A DNA stretch of 64,000 bases, from NCBI GenBank assembly GCA_947385775.1, contig CANDMI010000005.1:1-64000 (forward strand), in the 5' to 3' direction. Source of the stretch: an uncultured Eubacterium sp. (GTDB lineage Bacteria > Bacillota > Clostridia > Lachnospirales > Lachnospiraceae). Below, piece after piece: positions 34,300-42,417 of this stretch. Under the pieces are notes generated by a model that ran no database searches, was not told the origin of the DNA, and saw only the letters and a program-made list of their open reading frames with translations. Position 1 is the stretch's first letter; each line of letters opens with the position of its first letter. Made by a program: the position numbers and the translations under genes.

Positions 34300-34341
34300 G
34301 CCGATGCGCCACTTTAGTGGCATAGTTCATCTGCATCGGCG
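34300..34341. other. structured stem between the small gene and its terminator
   Basis: GCCGATGC (34300-34307) and GCATCGGC (34333-34340) enclose a perfect GCCACT-TT-AGTGGC hairpin. It lies between the 47-residue gene and the terminator at 34348, so it would be a 3' RNA structure of that transcript. Confidence 0.5.
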
Positions 34342-34347
34342 TGCGCA

Positions 34348-34389
34348 TAAAAAAGAGGATGGAAAAATCGAACGCCATCCTCTTTTTTC
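34348..34389. terminator. bidirectional terminator
   Basis: AAAAAAGAGGATGG and CCATCCTCTTTTTT form a 14-bp stem between the small plus-strand gene and the minus-strand methyltransferase gene. Both sides have T/A runs, so it can end both transcripts. Confidence 0.88.
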
Positions 34390-34395
34390 ATATAT

Positions 34396-35154
34396 CTATA
34401 ATCTATACGATTTTTTCCCGCATTCTCTCGCCAGCACATAAACCCGCCCACAGTCCTCCCCCACCGGGCCAAGGGTGTCCGCGTCATATGCCTGGACAAA
34501 ACGCATCCCGGACTGCTCCAATAATCCGATCACGTCCTTTAGGCTATACGCCCGCTCATAATGGACTTCCTCGTATTTTTGGTACAACCCCTGGCGCTGG
34601 CGGATAAATAGGGTCAGTCTGTATTCATTGATCTTTTGGGCTTTATCATAATAATTATCCCATACCAGACTGCCCTGCGGCCTGTCGTCAAAGAACACCC
34701 GCTCCCCCATCAGCTCTCGAAATTTGTATTCGGTGTTTAGATCAAATAAAAACAGCCCGCCTGGGTCCAGATAATTGTTTACGAGGCGAAATACTTTAAG
34801 CAGGTCTTCTTTTTCCAGCAGATAGTTCATCGTATCGCAAACGCTGACTACAGCCCGCACCGTCCCATACAGTTCAAAGCTTCTGATATCCTGGTTTAAA
34901 TATAAAATATCCCTTCCGCCAGATTCCCTGGCAATGCTTAGCATTTCGTCGGAAGCGTCTATGCCAATCATATCGTAGCCGCTTTCCGCCAAAAGCCTGG
35001 TCATTTTGCCGGTGCCGCAGCCAAGCTCGCAGATCAGCCCGTCATGTATCCCCGCCTGACGCAGCTGCTTTACAATATGCTCTTTCCATGTAACGTATGG
35101 CACATCGTCCATAAACAGGTCATAAACCTGCGCAAATCCAGTATACGCTTCCAT
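34396..35154 (-). CDS. class I SAM-dependent methyltransferase
   Basis: A 252-residue methyltransferase. The SAM motif I is 'LICELGCGTGKMTRLLAESG', with the acidic end of strand 2 in 'MIGIDASDEML' and motif IV in 'VVSVCDTMNYLLEKEDL'. The start 'MEAYTGFAQVYDLFMDDVPY' is typical of small clostridial methyltransferases of unknown substrate. It is a single gene following the BlaI/MCP-like/DUF1002 group on the same strand, 93 bp after it. The substrate cannot be named. Confidence 0.88.
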   Translation of the reverse strand: MEAYTGFAQVYDLFMDDVPYVTWKEHIVKQLRQAGIHDGLICELGCGTGKMTRLLAESGYDMIGIDASDEMLSIARESGGRDILYLNQDIRSFELYGTVRAVVSVCDTMNYLLEKEDLLKVFRLVNNYLDPGGLFLFDLNTEYKFRELMGERVFFDDRPQGSLVWDNYYDKAQKINEYRLTLFIRQRQGLYQKYEEVHYERAYSLKDVIGLLEQSGMRFVQAYDADTLGPVGEDCGRVYVLARECGKKSYRL

Positions 35155-35247
35155 TCAAAATCCATCCCCACAAGCCATTTCATCGTATGGCTATTCTGCC
35201 ACATCTGGTTTCATTTGATTCTGATCTTCTTCTGATCTTCTGATCCG

Positions 35248-36507
35248 TTACGAAAATATGCCCTGGATAAAGGAAACGATCGCGTCCGCAATCTTTTTGA
35301 AAAACGCCACGATCCCCGCAAAAAAACCAGTCTTATCTTCCATGTCCGCGATCGAATCATAGATCGCGCCGGCCTGCTCCAACAAGCTGTCCACATCGAT
35401 ATCCAAAGAGCCGATCTTTTCCATTAAAGACACAATGCGCTCCTTATTTTCATCCGACAAAGAAACCTGGAACTTGTCGCAAGCTTCTGAAACCGCGCCC
35501 TGTATCTCCTTTGCGCTGTCCAGCCCGTCTTCTAGCACCTTCTTTTTTACATACGCGATCAGCTGCTCCGACTGCTCTTTATCCCCCAGGTTTTCACTTA
35601 ACTCCCCGGTTACGACGATCTCATTCATTGCCGCGTCCAGGCTTTCTTTATCGACCTTGGTATCCTCCATGTCCGCGTATGCCTTCACCGCGCCGATCAG
35701 CGCGGCTGTCCCGGATATCGGAAACGGCGCGGCTACGATCACATCCGCGTCTTCCAGCCCCGCCGTCGCCAGCGCGTTTTTGTACATCCCGATCGTGCAG
35801 TAGGAAATGTTTTTCGTGGAAATATGAATGCCGTCCCCAGCGTCCCGCTTTACGATCACAACCGAAGACAACGCCCTTGTCCCGATCGTCTTTGCATCCA
35901 GGTATGCATCCAGATACTGATGCTCTTCCTCGTTTTTTACGGTTACAAGGTTATAGCTTCCGATATCAGCTGGATTTATCCCCATCAGCTCTAACACCTG
36001 GCTTTTTTGCGCGCTTGTTAAATCCGCGCCAAGCGCAAGGTAAGGCTTATCGTCCTCTTTGATCACTACGTTATCGTCATCGGTCTGTGTCGCGTCGCTG
36101 ATCTTAGCCTGCACATCGGTATCCGCCGAGGTAATGTCCGCCCGAACCGGGTCGTCTGTTTTGGCTTTATTGGAAATCTCGGACATCGCCGGATTTTGCG
36201 GGTCATTTAAATACGCGTCGTCCTCTGGCGTATCTGATCCCGCATCTCCCATATCCGAATCCTCCAAATCCGAGCTCTTCGTATCCGCATCCTCTAAGTC
36301 CGAAGCTTTTGAATCCGAATCCTTTGAATCCGAAGCTTTTGAATCCGAACTTCCAGTCGAAAGATTTTCATCCGAAATGTTTCCAGCCGCAAAAACCTCC
36401 ATTCCCGTAAATCCGAAAGCCGGGCTTATGATCCCCGCCACAGCGATCAGCGCCGCCAAAAATACCGCCTGTAATGCTTTGTTACGTCGTTTCCAAAATT
36501 TTTTCAT
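35248..36507 (-). CDS. DUF1002 (YpuA-like) secreted protein
   Basis: A 419-residue exported protein: signal peptide 'AVFLAALIAVAGIISPAFGF', then a Ser/Asp/Lys-rich low-complexity tract (about residues 45-90, built from SDSK/SDLE units), then the DUF1002 domain (about 140-330) with 'YCTIGMYKNALATAGLEDADVIVAAPFPISGTAALIGAVKAYADM', and a C-terminal helix pair with a hydrophobic tail ('FFKKIADAIVSFIQGIF'). The longest frame starts at 36735 in the upstream gene's region; GGGAG is seven bases before ATG 36507, so that start is chosen. It follows an MCP-like gene by 14 bp. DUF1002 function is unknown; the tail could act at the membrane. Confidence 0.85.
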   Translation of the reverse strand: MKKFWKRRNKALQAVFLAALIAVAGIISPAFGFTGMEVFAAGNISDENLSTGSSDSKASDSKDSDSKASDLEDADTKSSDLEDSDMGDAGSDTPEDDAYLNDPQNPAMSEISNKAKTDDPVRADITSADTDVQAKISDATQTDDDNVVIKEDDKPYLALGADLTSAQKSQVLELMGINPADIGSYNLVTVKNEEEHQYLDAYLDAKTIGTRALSSVVIVKRDAGDGIHISTKNISYCTIGMYKNALATAGLEDADVIVAAPFPISGTAALIGAVKAYADMEDTKVDKESLDAAMNEIVVTGELSENLGDKEQSEQLIAYVKKKVLEDGLDSAKEIQGAVSEACDKFQVSLSDENKERIVSLMEKIGSLDIDVDSLLEQAGAIYDSIADMEDKTGFFAGIVAFFKKIADAIVSFIQGIFS

Positions 36508-36521
36508 TTTCCATCTCCCGC

Positions 36522-37472
36522 CTAATGGAATTGCGAAGACACCTGCGAAGCGATCTCTTCCAGCTCCTTGCGCGCTTCCTGCTCTTCCATAAAGCTTTTG
36601 CCTATATGCTCCATTTCGTCTAAGGTCTGCTGTTGCAGCACGCCGATCGCATGCTGGCTTTGGGACATTCTTTTTAGGCAGTCCGTAAGGGTCGCCATTT
36701 TCTTTGGAACCGCCCGCTTTGTGGCGTTGGCGCACAATTCTTCCTGATTCGCGATCGCTTTGGATAGCTGCGTCATGCCCGACTGTCCGTCCGCCAGCCC
36801 CTTTGTAAGGGAAAGAGCCTGCTTTTCCAGCTCCCGAAGCCTGCCCTCCATCTCCGCAAGCTGGTCCAGCGCGGACTGCGCCGCCTGCTCATAGGCGCTG
36901 GACATCTGTCTGACATCCTCCGCCGCCGCGATAAACCGCCTGCCGCTTTCCCCCATGCGCCCCGCTTCGATCGCGCAATTTAAGGACAGCACACCCATAT
37001 CTTTTGAAAAATCAACCATCTGCGTCAAACGGTTTTGCATATGCTCCATACTGGCAGTTAGCTGTTCCCCGGTCTTTTGAACCTGTCCGGAGAGGTCAGC
37101 GCACTGTTTATATTTTTCCACAGCCGCCTGCGCCTGCGCCGCCTGCTTATGCACGGATTCGCTGATCTTATTTCGTTCCGCTTCATCCTCCTGCAACAAA
37201 GAGCGCACATTGGTAAATTCGATCGCAAGCTGCTCTAACGCCTGCCCGTTCTCATGGTTTTCCTCCATCGTGTTGTGGGTATAGCCTACGATTTTCGTCA
37301 GATCCTTATCCATCTCGCTTTGAGCGATGATCTGGGACTCAAAGCAAGGCAGCATTTGCTGCACGCTGCCTGCTGCCTGTTTCATTTTTTCCTGGAACGA
37401 TTCCAGTTCCGATTCCGCCTTTGTGATTCTTTCCTGCAATTCCTTGGTATATTCCTGTTTTTTTCCAAACAC
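36522..37472 (-). CDS. soluble MCP-like coiled-coil protein
   Basis: A 316-residue, almost wholly helical cytoplasmic protein without a membrane segment. 'MVDFSKDMGVLSLNCAIEAGRMGESGRRFIAAAEDVRQMSSAYEQAAQ' is a recognisable, degenerate form of the chemoreceptor signalling hairpin (standard: [32 protein letters not shown]). Long coiled-coil arms lie on both sides. It is in an operon with a BlaI-type repressor upstream and a secreted DUF1002 protein downstream, an unusual set of neighbours for a chemoreceptor. It may be a signalling adaptor with no methylation role. The tip is close enough to bind CheA or CheW but not certain. Confidence 0.75.
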   Translation of the reverse strand: MFGKKQEYTKELQERITKAESELESFQEKMKQAAGSVQQMLPCFESQIIAQSEMDKDLTKIVGYTHNTMEENHENGQALEQLAIEFTNVRSLLQEDEAERNKISESVHKQAAQAQAAVEKYKQCADLSGQVQKTGEQLTASMEHMQNRLTQMVDFSKDMGVLSLNCAIEAGRMGESGRRFIAAAEDVRQMSSAYEQAAQSALDQLAEMEGRLRELEKQALSLTKGLADGQSGMTQLSKAIANQEELCANATKRAVPKKMATLTDCLKRMSQSQHAIGVLQQQTLDEMEHIGKSFMEEQEARKELEEIASQVSSQFH

Positions 37473-37486
37473 AATGTCATCCCCCG

Positions 37487-37888
37487 CTAACCGTTTGTCA
37501 GATCCACTAAAAGCTGCTGCACCCGCTCGCTTTCATCCGGCCTTAGCACCGACCTGCCGCAAAACGCCGCCGCAACCTCTTCAAACGCGGTCATGCCAAA
37601 TTCGCGCTTTAGCTTGTCCTTAAAAAATGCCTGCATATACTCCTGCTTCGTAAACTTTGGGGTATAGATATAATGCCTGCCGTTTTGCTTTACCGTCAGC
37701 ATTCCTTTGTTCACGATCCTGTGTAAGATCGTGGTTTTTGTCCCCAACGCCTGGCTGAACCTTGCATAGATGTCCTCGCTGCTGATCCCCTGGGGATTTT
37801 CCCAGATGACATCCATAAACTTTAATTCTGTCCCGGATAACTTTTTGATCCCTAATGGTTTTAATGCCTTCTGTGGTGTTTTTGCCAT
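37487..37888 (-). CDS. BlaI/MecI-family transcriptional repressor
   Basis: A 133-residue winged-helix repressor: 'KLSGTELKFMDVIWENPQGISSEDIYARFSQALGTKTTILHRIVNKGMLTVKQNGRHYIYTPKFTKQEYM' is the BlaI DNA-binding domain, and the C-terminal 'EVAAAFCG' region is the dimerisation part. In BlaI systems a BlaR1 peptidase (M56) usually stands next to the repressor. Here there is none; instead an MCP-like gene and a DUF1002 gene follow on the same strand. A 17-bp inverted repeat in the leader (37922-37938) could be its own operator. Cleavage by another peptidase or a different signal remains open. Confidence 0.88.
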   Translation of the reverse strand: MAKTPQKALKPLGIKKLSGTELKFMDVIWENPQGISSEDIYARFSQALGTKTTILHRIVNKGMLTVKQNGRHYIYTPKFTKQEYMQAFFKDKLKREFGMTAFEEVAAAFCGRSVLRPDESERVQQLLVDLTNG

Positions 37889-37921
37889 TTCATCCTCCCT
37901 TTGATGCTGTGCAATTAATTT

Positions 37922-37938
37922 ACTATTTTAGAGTAACA
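37922..37938 (-). promoter_or_regulatory. candidate BlaI operator
   Basis: TTACT-N7-AGTAA, a perfect 5-bp dyad, lies 34 bp upstream of the BlaI-type gene and overlaps a weak -10 region. BlaI sites elsewhere have the TACA-x-TGTA form, so the match is only general. Confidence 0.4.
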
Positions 37939-38034
37939 TGGTTTGGGAGGAATTTCAATGGTTTTATTTACTTTTTTAAGAAATTGTAAGTTAGTAGTGT
38001 ATAGCTTTAAACCAGAAAAGCATAGCGCTGCATC

Positions 38035-38063
38035 TTGCATCCCCCAAATTCATATGCTATAAT
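38035..38063 (+). promoter_or_regulatory. sigma-A promoter of the TSCPD gene
   Basis: TTGCAT (38035-38040), 17 bp, TATAAT (38058-38063), followed 26 bp later by the start codon of the gene at 38089. Confidence 0.8.
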
Positions 38064-38088
38064 TCCAATCAATAAAGGGGGACAGCTC

Positions 38089-38367
38089 ATGGAAAATGAA
38101 ACCAAAAAAACACAATACAACTACCGCACCCACTCCACCTGCTCTACCAACATCAGATTCGACATCGAAGGCGATGTGATCCGAAACGTCGTATTCACCG
38201 GCGGGTGCAATGGCAATTTAAAAGCGGTGTCACGGCTCGTAGAGGGTCTTACGGTAGAACAGATCGAAGAACGGTGCAAAGGCATCACCTGCGGGTTTAA
38301 GCCGACATCCTGCGCGGACCAGCTTGCGCACGCTGTCAGAGAAGCTTACGAGTCCATACAAAAATAG
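38089..38367 (+). CDS. TSCPD domain protein
   Basis: A 92-residue protein with the TSCPD-type fold: 'THSTCSTNIRFDIEGDVIRNVVFTGGCNGNLKAVSRLVEGLTVEQIEERCKGITCGFKPTSCADQL', with cysteines at conserved places (Cys-x(24)-GGC... and C-G-F-K-P-T-S-C). The start is ATG 38089 after AAAGGGGGAC; 38035 is an extended frame. This single-domain type also forms the C-terminal part of some anaerobic ribonucleotide reductases and is abundant as a separate protein in Clostridia. The cysteines could bind metal. The gene ends 4 bp from the convergent pdxT. Confidence 0.88.
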   Translation: MENETKKTQYNYRTHSTCSTNIRFDIEGDVIRNVVFTGGCNGNLKAVSRLVEGLTVEQIEERCKGITCGFKPTSCADQLAHAVREAYESIQK

Positions 38368-38371
38368 CTTT

Positions 38372-38956
38372 TTACAGGCAGTTCTCAAAAAAATACCGAT
38401 GCACCCTAAGATCCTTTGTCAATTCCGGGTGAAATGCGCACGCCAGCTGGTTTTTCTGGCGTGCCGCTACGATCTTCCCGTTTACCCTCGCTAATATTTC
38501 CACATCCTCGTACGCCTTTTCAATATACGGCGCGCGGATAAACGTCATCGGGACTTTTCCAATCCCCAAAAATCCTTCCTCCGTATGAAAGCTGCCAAGC
38601 TGTCTCCCATACGCATTGCGCCTCACCCGGATATCCATTGTCCCAAGCGCGCCGGCGCTGACCGCGCCGCCCTCGCTGTTTTCCACTTCTTTTGCTAATA
38701 AAATAAGCCCGGCGCAGGTGCCAAACGCGGGCATCCCAGCCCGAAGCTTATTTAAAATCAGATCCGAAAGCCCCGATTCCCGCAAAAGCTTTCCCATTAC
38801 CGTACTCTCGCCCCCTGGTAAGATCAAAGCGTCTATCGGCGGATTAAATTCAAGATCCGCCGGCTTTCTTATTTCAAAATGGGAGATCCCTAATTGATCC
38901 AGCGCCTTCCCGTGCTCTGCAAACGCCCCCTGCAAAGCCAATATCCCTGCCGTCAT
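38372..38956 (-). CDS. pdxT: pyridoxal 5'-phosphate synthase, glutaminase subunit
   Basis: A 194-residue class I glutamine amidotransferase that supplies ammonia to PdxS. The nucleophilic Cys is in 'PAFGTCAGLILLAKEV', the His-x-Glu in 'CAFHPELTKDLRVHRYF'. 'MTAGILALQGAFAEHGKAL' is the PdxT start. It follows pdxS on the same strand with a 1-bp gap, so the two are co-expressed in the usual order. It makes vitamin B6 in the DXP-independent way. Confidence 0.95.
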   Translation of the reverse strand: MTAGILALQGAFAEHGKALDQLGISHFEIRKPADLEFNPPIDALILPGGESTVMGKLLRESGLSDLILNKLRAGMPAFGTCAGLILLAKEVENSEGGAVSAGALGTMDIRVRRNAYGRQLGSFHTEEGFLGIGKVPMTFIRAPYIEKAYEDVEILARVNGKIVAARQKNQLACAFHPELTKDLRVHRYFFENCL

Positions 38957-38957
38957 G

Positions 38958-39833
38958 CTATTTCCCCCGCTCTGCCATTAATAGCTTAATCTCCTGCTCG
39001 TTGATCCCCACCATGGCTTCGCCCAGATCCTCGGAAAGCTCCGCGAGTAGCGCCGCGTCGTTAAAATTCGTTACCGCCTTTACGATCGCGGCCGCGCGTT
39101 TTTCGGGATTGCCGGATTTAAAAATGCCGGAGCCTACAAAAACGCCCTCCGCGCCAAGCTGCATCAAAAGCGCCGCGTCCGCCGGAGTCGCCACGCCCCC
39201 CGCCGCAAAATTAACTACCGGAAGCTTCCCGTTGGCATGAACGTACTGCACCAGCTCCACCGGGGCTCCAAGCCGCTTTGCCGCTTCAAACAGTTCGTCC
39301 GGGCGCATGGATTGCAGCTTTCTTATATCCGCGTTCATCGCGCGCATATGGCGGACCGCCTGCACCACATCCCCGGTTCCAGGCTCCCCTTTCGTGCGGA
39401 TCATCGAAGCGCCTTCCGCAATGCGCCTAAGCGCCTCCCCGAGATCTTTTGCCCCACAGACAAACGGCACGCGAAAATCACGCTTTCTTATATGATACAC
39501 GTCGTCCGCCGGAGAAAGCACTTCGCTTTCGTCAATATAATCAATCTCAATGGCTTCCAACACCTGCGCCTCTGCAAAATGCCCGATCCTGCACTTTGCC
39601 ATAACCGGAATGGACACCGCCTGCTGGATGCCTTTTATCATCTTCGGATCGCTCATTCTGGAAACCCCTCCGGCCGCGCGGATATCCGCCGGGATCTTTT
39701 CTAACGCCATTACGGCGCAGGCCCCCGCATCCTGTGCGATCTTCGCCTGATCCGGCGTTGTTACATCCATAATTACGCCGCCCTTTAACATCTGCGCCAG
39801 TTGTTTATTTAATTCATACCTGTCTTCTTTCAT
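38958..39833 (-). CDS. pdxS: pyridoxal 5'-phosphate synthase, synthase subunit
   Basis: A 291-residue TIM-barrel subunit that builds PLP from ribose 5-phosphate, glyceraldehyde 3-phosphate and ammonia. The conserved N-terminal '[39 protein letters not shown]' and '[29 protein letters not shown]' hold the two active lysines of the family. GGTGGAAGG is nine bases before ATG 39833; the longer frame from 39899 runs into the leader. With pdxT it forms one operon. A perfect 16-bp palindrome lies upstream (39857-39872). Confidence 0.96.
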   Translation of the reverse strand: MKEDRYELNKQLAQMLKGGVIMDVTTPDQAKIAQDAGACAVMALEKIPADIRAAGGVSRMSDPKMIKGIQQAVSIPVMAKCRIGHFAEAQVLEAIEIDYIDESEVLSPADDVYHIRKRDFRVPFVCGAKDLGEALRRIAEGASMIRTKGEPGTGDVVQAVRHMRAMNADIRKLQSMRPDELFEAAKRLGAPVELVQYVHANGKLPVVNFAAGGVATPADAALLMQLGAEGVFVGSGIFKSGNPEKRAAAIVKAVTNFNDAALLAELSEDLGEAMVGINEQEIKLLMAERGK

Positions 39834-39856
39834 AATGACCTTCCACCTTTCCAATG

Positions 39857-39872
39857 CCGTTTTGCAAAACGG
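39857..39872. promoter_or_regulatory. perfect palindrome upstream of pdxS
   Basis: CCGTTTTGCAAAACGG is a complete 16-bp palindrome, 24 bp before the pdxS start. It could be an operator; the binding protein is unknown. Confidence 0.4.
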
Positions 39873-39949
39873 ATTCCCATATGCAGCTATATGCAACATT
39901 TGATTTCCGATTTGTGTACACAGTCATTACTATAAATCAGACTGGCGAT

Positions 39950-42388
39950 TTATAAAGGGCCAGTTTTGCAGTTTTTATCCATGCCAGTTGCCCGCCTGTA
40001 TACGCTAAAACAAAAGCGCGCGTCCTCCTTAGCGATCCCATCCTTTGAAAAGACCGCTTTCTTTGCCAATTCCATAAAACGAGCCCAGTCTGCGCCGGAT
40101 ACGGCTGGAAAGGCTGATTTTAGCCGCTTTTCATATGCCGCGTCCGTCAAACCAGAGCCAATGGGCTTCCCGCGCAGCCACAGCCTTCGCCTGATCCTGC
40201 GGTTGATACGGTATACCGCGGCGGCGTACCTGCCTTTTTCTATCTCCTTTTTCGGATAACCGCAATATATACGCGCCAAACGGTACAGCGCATACGCCAA
40301 AGCTCCAAAGGCGGCAGCCAAAATCGCCCCTTGGCAGATCCCGCGCATCCAATCCCGCCCGCTTTTTTGCCCGCTTAGTCCAACTGGATTTTCTTTCGTT
40401 TTACTGTCTGTCTCTTCCTCGTCCGGCTTTTTTTCCTCTGGCTTTTTTTCGTCCTCCTTTTTCTGATCCGCTCCATCCGTATGCACAGCCTGTCCCGCGC
40501 CCGATGCGCCCTGGCTGCTATGCGCCGCCTGCCGCCTTGCCGCTGGCGTAGGATCTACGGGTATCCAGCCAATTCCTTTCAAATAAATCTCCACCCAGGC
40601 GTGGGCGTCCTCATCCTTTACAGAAGCCTCATATCCATCCTCCGTTTCCTGAAACGCCCGGAAATTTACAAGATATCCCGACGCATACCGGACAGGTACG
40701 CCACACCTTTTAAGCATCCAGGCGGCGGCGCTGGCAAAATGCACGCAGTATCCTCTCCCGCTTACATTCAGAAAATATTCCACCGCGTCTTCCCCTTCAG
40801 GAACCGCATCCAGATGCAGGCTGTATTCATAGTTTTCCTTTAACGCCCTGCACACGAACTGGGCGCACACGATCCGCCCTTCGTTGCTTTCCGTCAACCC
40901 TTCAAACATCTGCAAATAAGCGTCGTAGTCTGTATTTACATTCATCAGCCGCTTTGGAATAGCGCAGTACGCTTTGTCCGCAAATTGGTCATACTCCAAA
41001 AATACGTCTGAGATATCATTAAGCTTCGGGGCAAATTCCAAGATCGCATAGCCAAGGCTGCGGTTGATCCCATGAAAGCGCATCGTACGCTTTCCCCAGT
41101 TTTTTTGAACCGCCCCATCCCCCAAAAACGAGATTTCATCCGAAACGCCGGATAAATCCATTAAATAGGGAATGTAGGCAAACCGGTTCCAGATCCCGGT
41201 ATATTTTATCGTTACTACAGTCTGTCGCCTGTCTATTTCATACGGGCTTTCTTTTAAAAGCTCGTAGGGCATATTCAGTAACGTCTCCGCCATATCCTGC
41301 CGTCCCCAGCCGTTTTTTTCACATGCGTCATGAAAAGGCGTCTCATTATAAACCCAGCTGCCGTTTTGATATTGCGTGCCGCAAAAGCCTTTTAAATACA
41401 TGGAGGATAACGGCTTTTGGGAAGCAGTGACCCGCATGACCTCTTTGCCCGTATATTGCGGAGCGTTATTATTTACATCCGCTCTTTTTTGGGTCAAAAA
41501 GGCCGAGGAGATCTGCGACGCCTTACGTTCCACGGACTTTTGAAACTGAAACGCCGCTTTTGACGTTTCCAAAAAACCCTGCGCGGGCGCGTCCCATACG
41601 ATACAGATCGCCGCATACGCCATGATCGCAAACGCCGCCGCGCCTGCCGGCACAAAAATCCGGGAAAACTTTATAAAAAAACGCCGCCTGCCCTGCGCAG
41701 GATAAATAGATTCAGCCTGCATCTTCCTTTTTTTGCCCCATTTTTTGGAATAGCGCCATATTTCCACACGCCCTCCGGCGTTTGTGGCGGACAAAAACAA
41801 CGCCGCCGCCAAAAACAGCCCAAGCCCCCTTGGGCCAGGCGCAAATCCCACTAAGAGCAAAGCGCAAAGCGCCACAGACGGCAATAGGAGCAAAAACACG
41901 CGCCTGCATACGCACATCGAAAGGCAAAGCGTCGCCAAAAGAGCCAGCATCATACAGGCCGAAAAGGAAAATGAGATCATTTCCGCTTTCCCGCTCCAGA
42001 TCTCCCAGTCAGTATTCATTTTAACATTCCATTTTTCTAAATACTGGGATGCAAACGCGCACGCCCCGTCCTCAAAATCGATCCGGTACGGCTCCAGCCC
42101 TTCTTTAGAAACCATCACATAACCAAACGCCAAAGCCAGGCGAAACAGCGCCCTGCACCTTGGCGCGAGCCTGACCCCAACTTCATAAAAACCCGCAGTA
42201 AACAATATGACCGCCCAAACCGCCCGGTGGGTTTTATGCATCAGCTCCCAGTCTGGAAATACATCCTGTAGCATCCATAAAGCCGCGTAAAAGCACAAAA
42301 AAGCCGTTATGCATGTGGCAGCCATCTGAAACCATGCATCCGACCAGTTTTCCCGAAACGAGCCTGTTTTCTTTTGACGCTTTTGCAT
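39950..42388 (-). CDS. TgpA-type transglutaminase-like membrane protein
   Basis: An 812-residue protein. About eight membrane segments in the first 270 residues, an outer transglutaminase-like domain (about 480-610) with catalytic Cys in 'SGRGYCVHFASAAAWMLKRCG', His in 'KDEDAHAWVEIYL' and Asp in 'GWIPVDPTPAARR', then a Glu/Lys-rich linker, another membrane segment near 680-705, and a cytoplasmic DUF4129-like end. It is the last gene of MoxR, DUF58, TgpA, a set found in many bacteria and thought to act in envelope or protein assembly. AGGAGG precedes ATG 42388. Confidence 0.9.
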   Translation of the reverse strand: MQKRQKKTGSFRENWSDAWFQMAATCITAFLCFYAALWMLQDVFPDWELMHKTHRAVWAVILFTAGFYEVGVRLAPRCRALFRLALAFGYVMVSKEGLEPYRIDFEDGACAFASQYLEKWNVKMNTDWEIWSGKAEMISFSFSACMMLALLATLCLSMCVCRRVFLLLLPSVALCALLLVGFAPGPRGLGLFLAAALFLSATNAGGRVEIWRYSKKWGKKRKMQAESIYPAQGRRRFFIKFSRIFVPAGAAAFAIMAYAAICIVWDAPAQGFLETSKAAFQFQKSVERKASQISSAFLTQKRADVNNNAPQYTGKEVMRVTASQKPLSSMYLKGFCGTQYQNGSWVYNETPFHDACEKNGWGRQDMAETLLNMPYELLKESPYEIDRRQTVVTIKYTGIWNRFAYIPYLMDLSGVSDEISFLGDGAVQKNWGKRTMRFHGINRSLGYAILEFAPKLNDISDVFLEYDQFADKAYCAIPKRLMNVNTDYDAYLQMFEGLTESNEGRIVCAQFVCRALKENYEYSLHLDAVPEGEDAVEYFLNVSGRGYCVHFASAAAWMLKRCGVPVRYASGYLVNFRAFQETEDGYEASVKDEDAHAWVEIYLKGIGWIPVDPTPAARRQAAHSSQGASGAGQAVHTDGADQKKEDEKKPEEKKPDEEETDSKTKENPVGLSGQKSGRDWMRGICQGAILAAAFGALAYALYRLARIYCGYPKKEIEKGRYAAAVYRINRRIRRRLWLRGKPIGSGLTDAAYEKRLKSAFPAVSGADWARFMELAKKAVFSKDGIAKEDARFCFSVYRRATGMDKNCKTGPL

Positions 42389-42417
42389 ACGGCCTCCTTT
42401 CCTTATTGATAGCCTTT

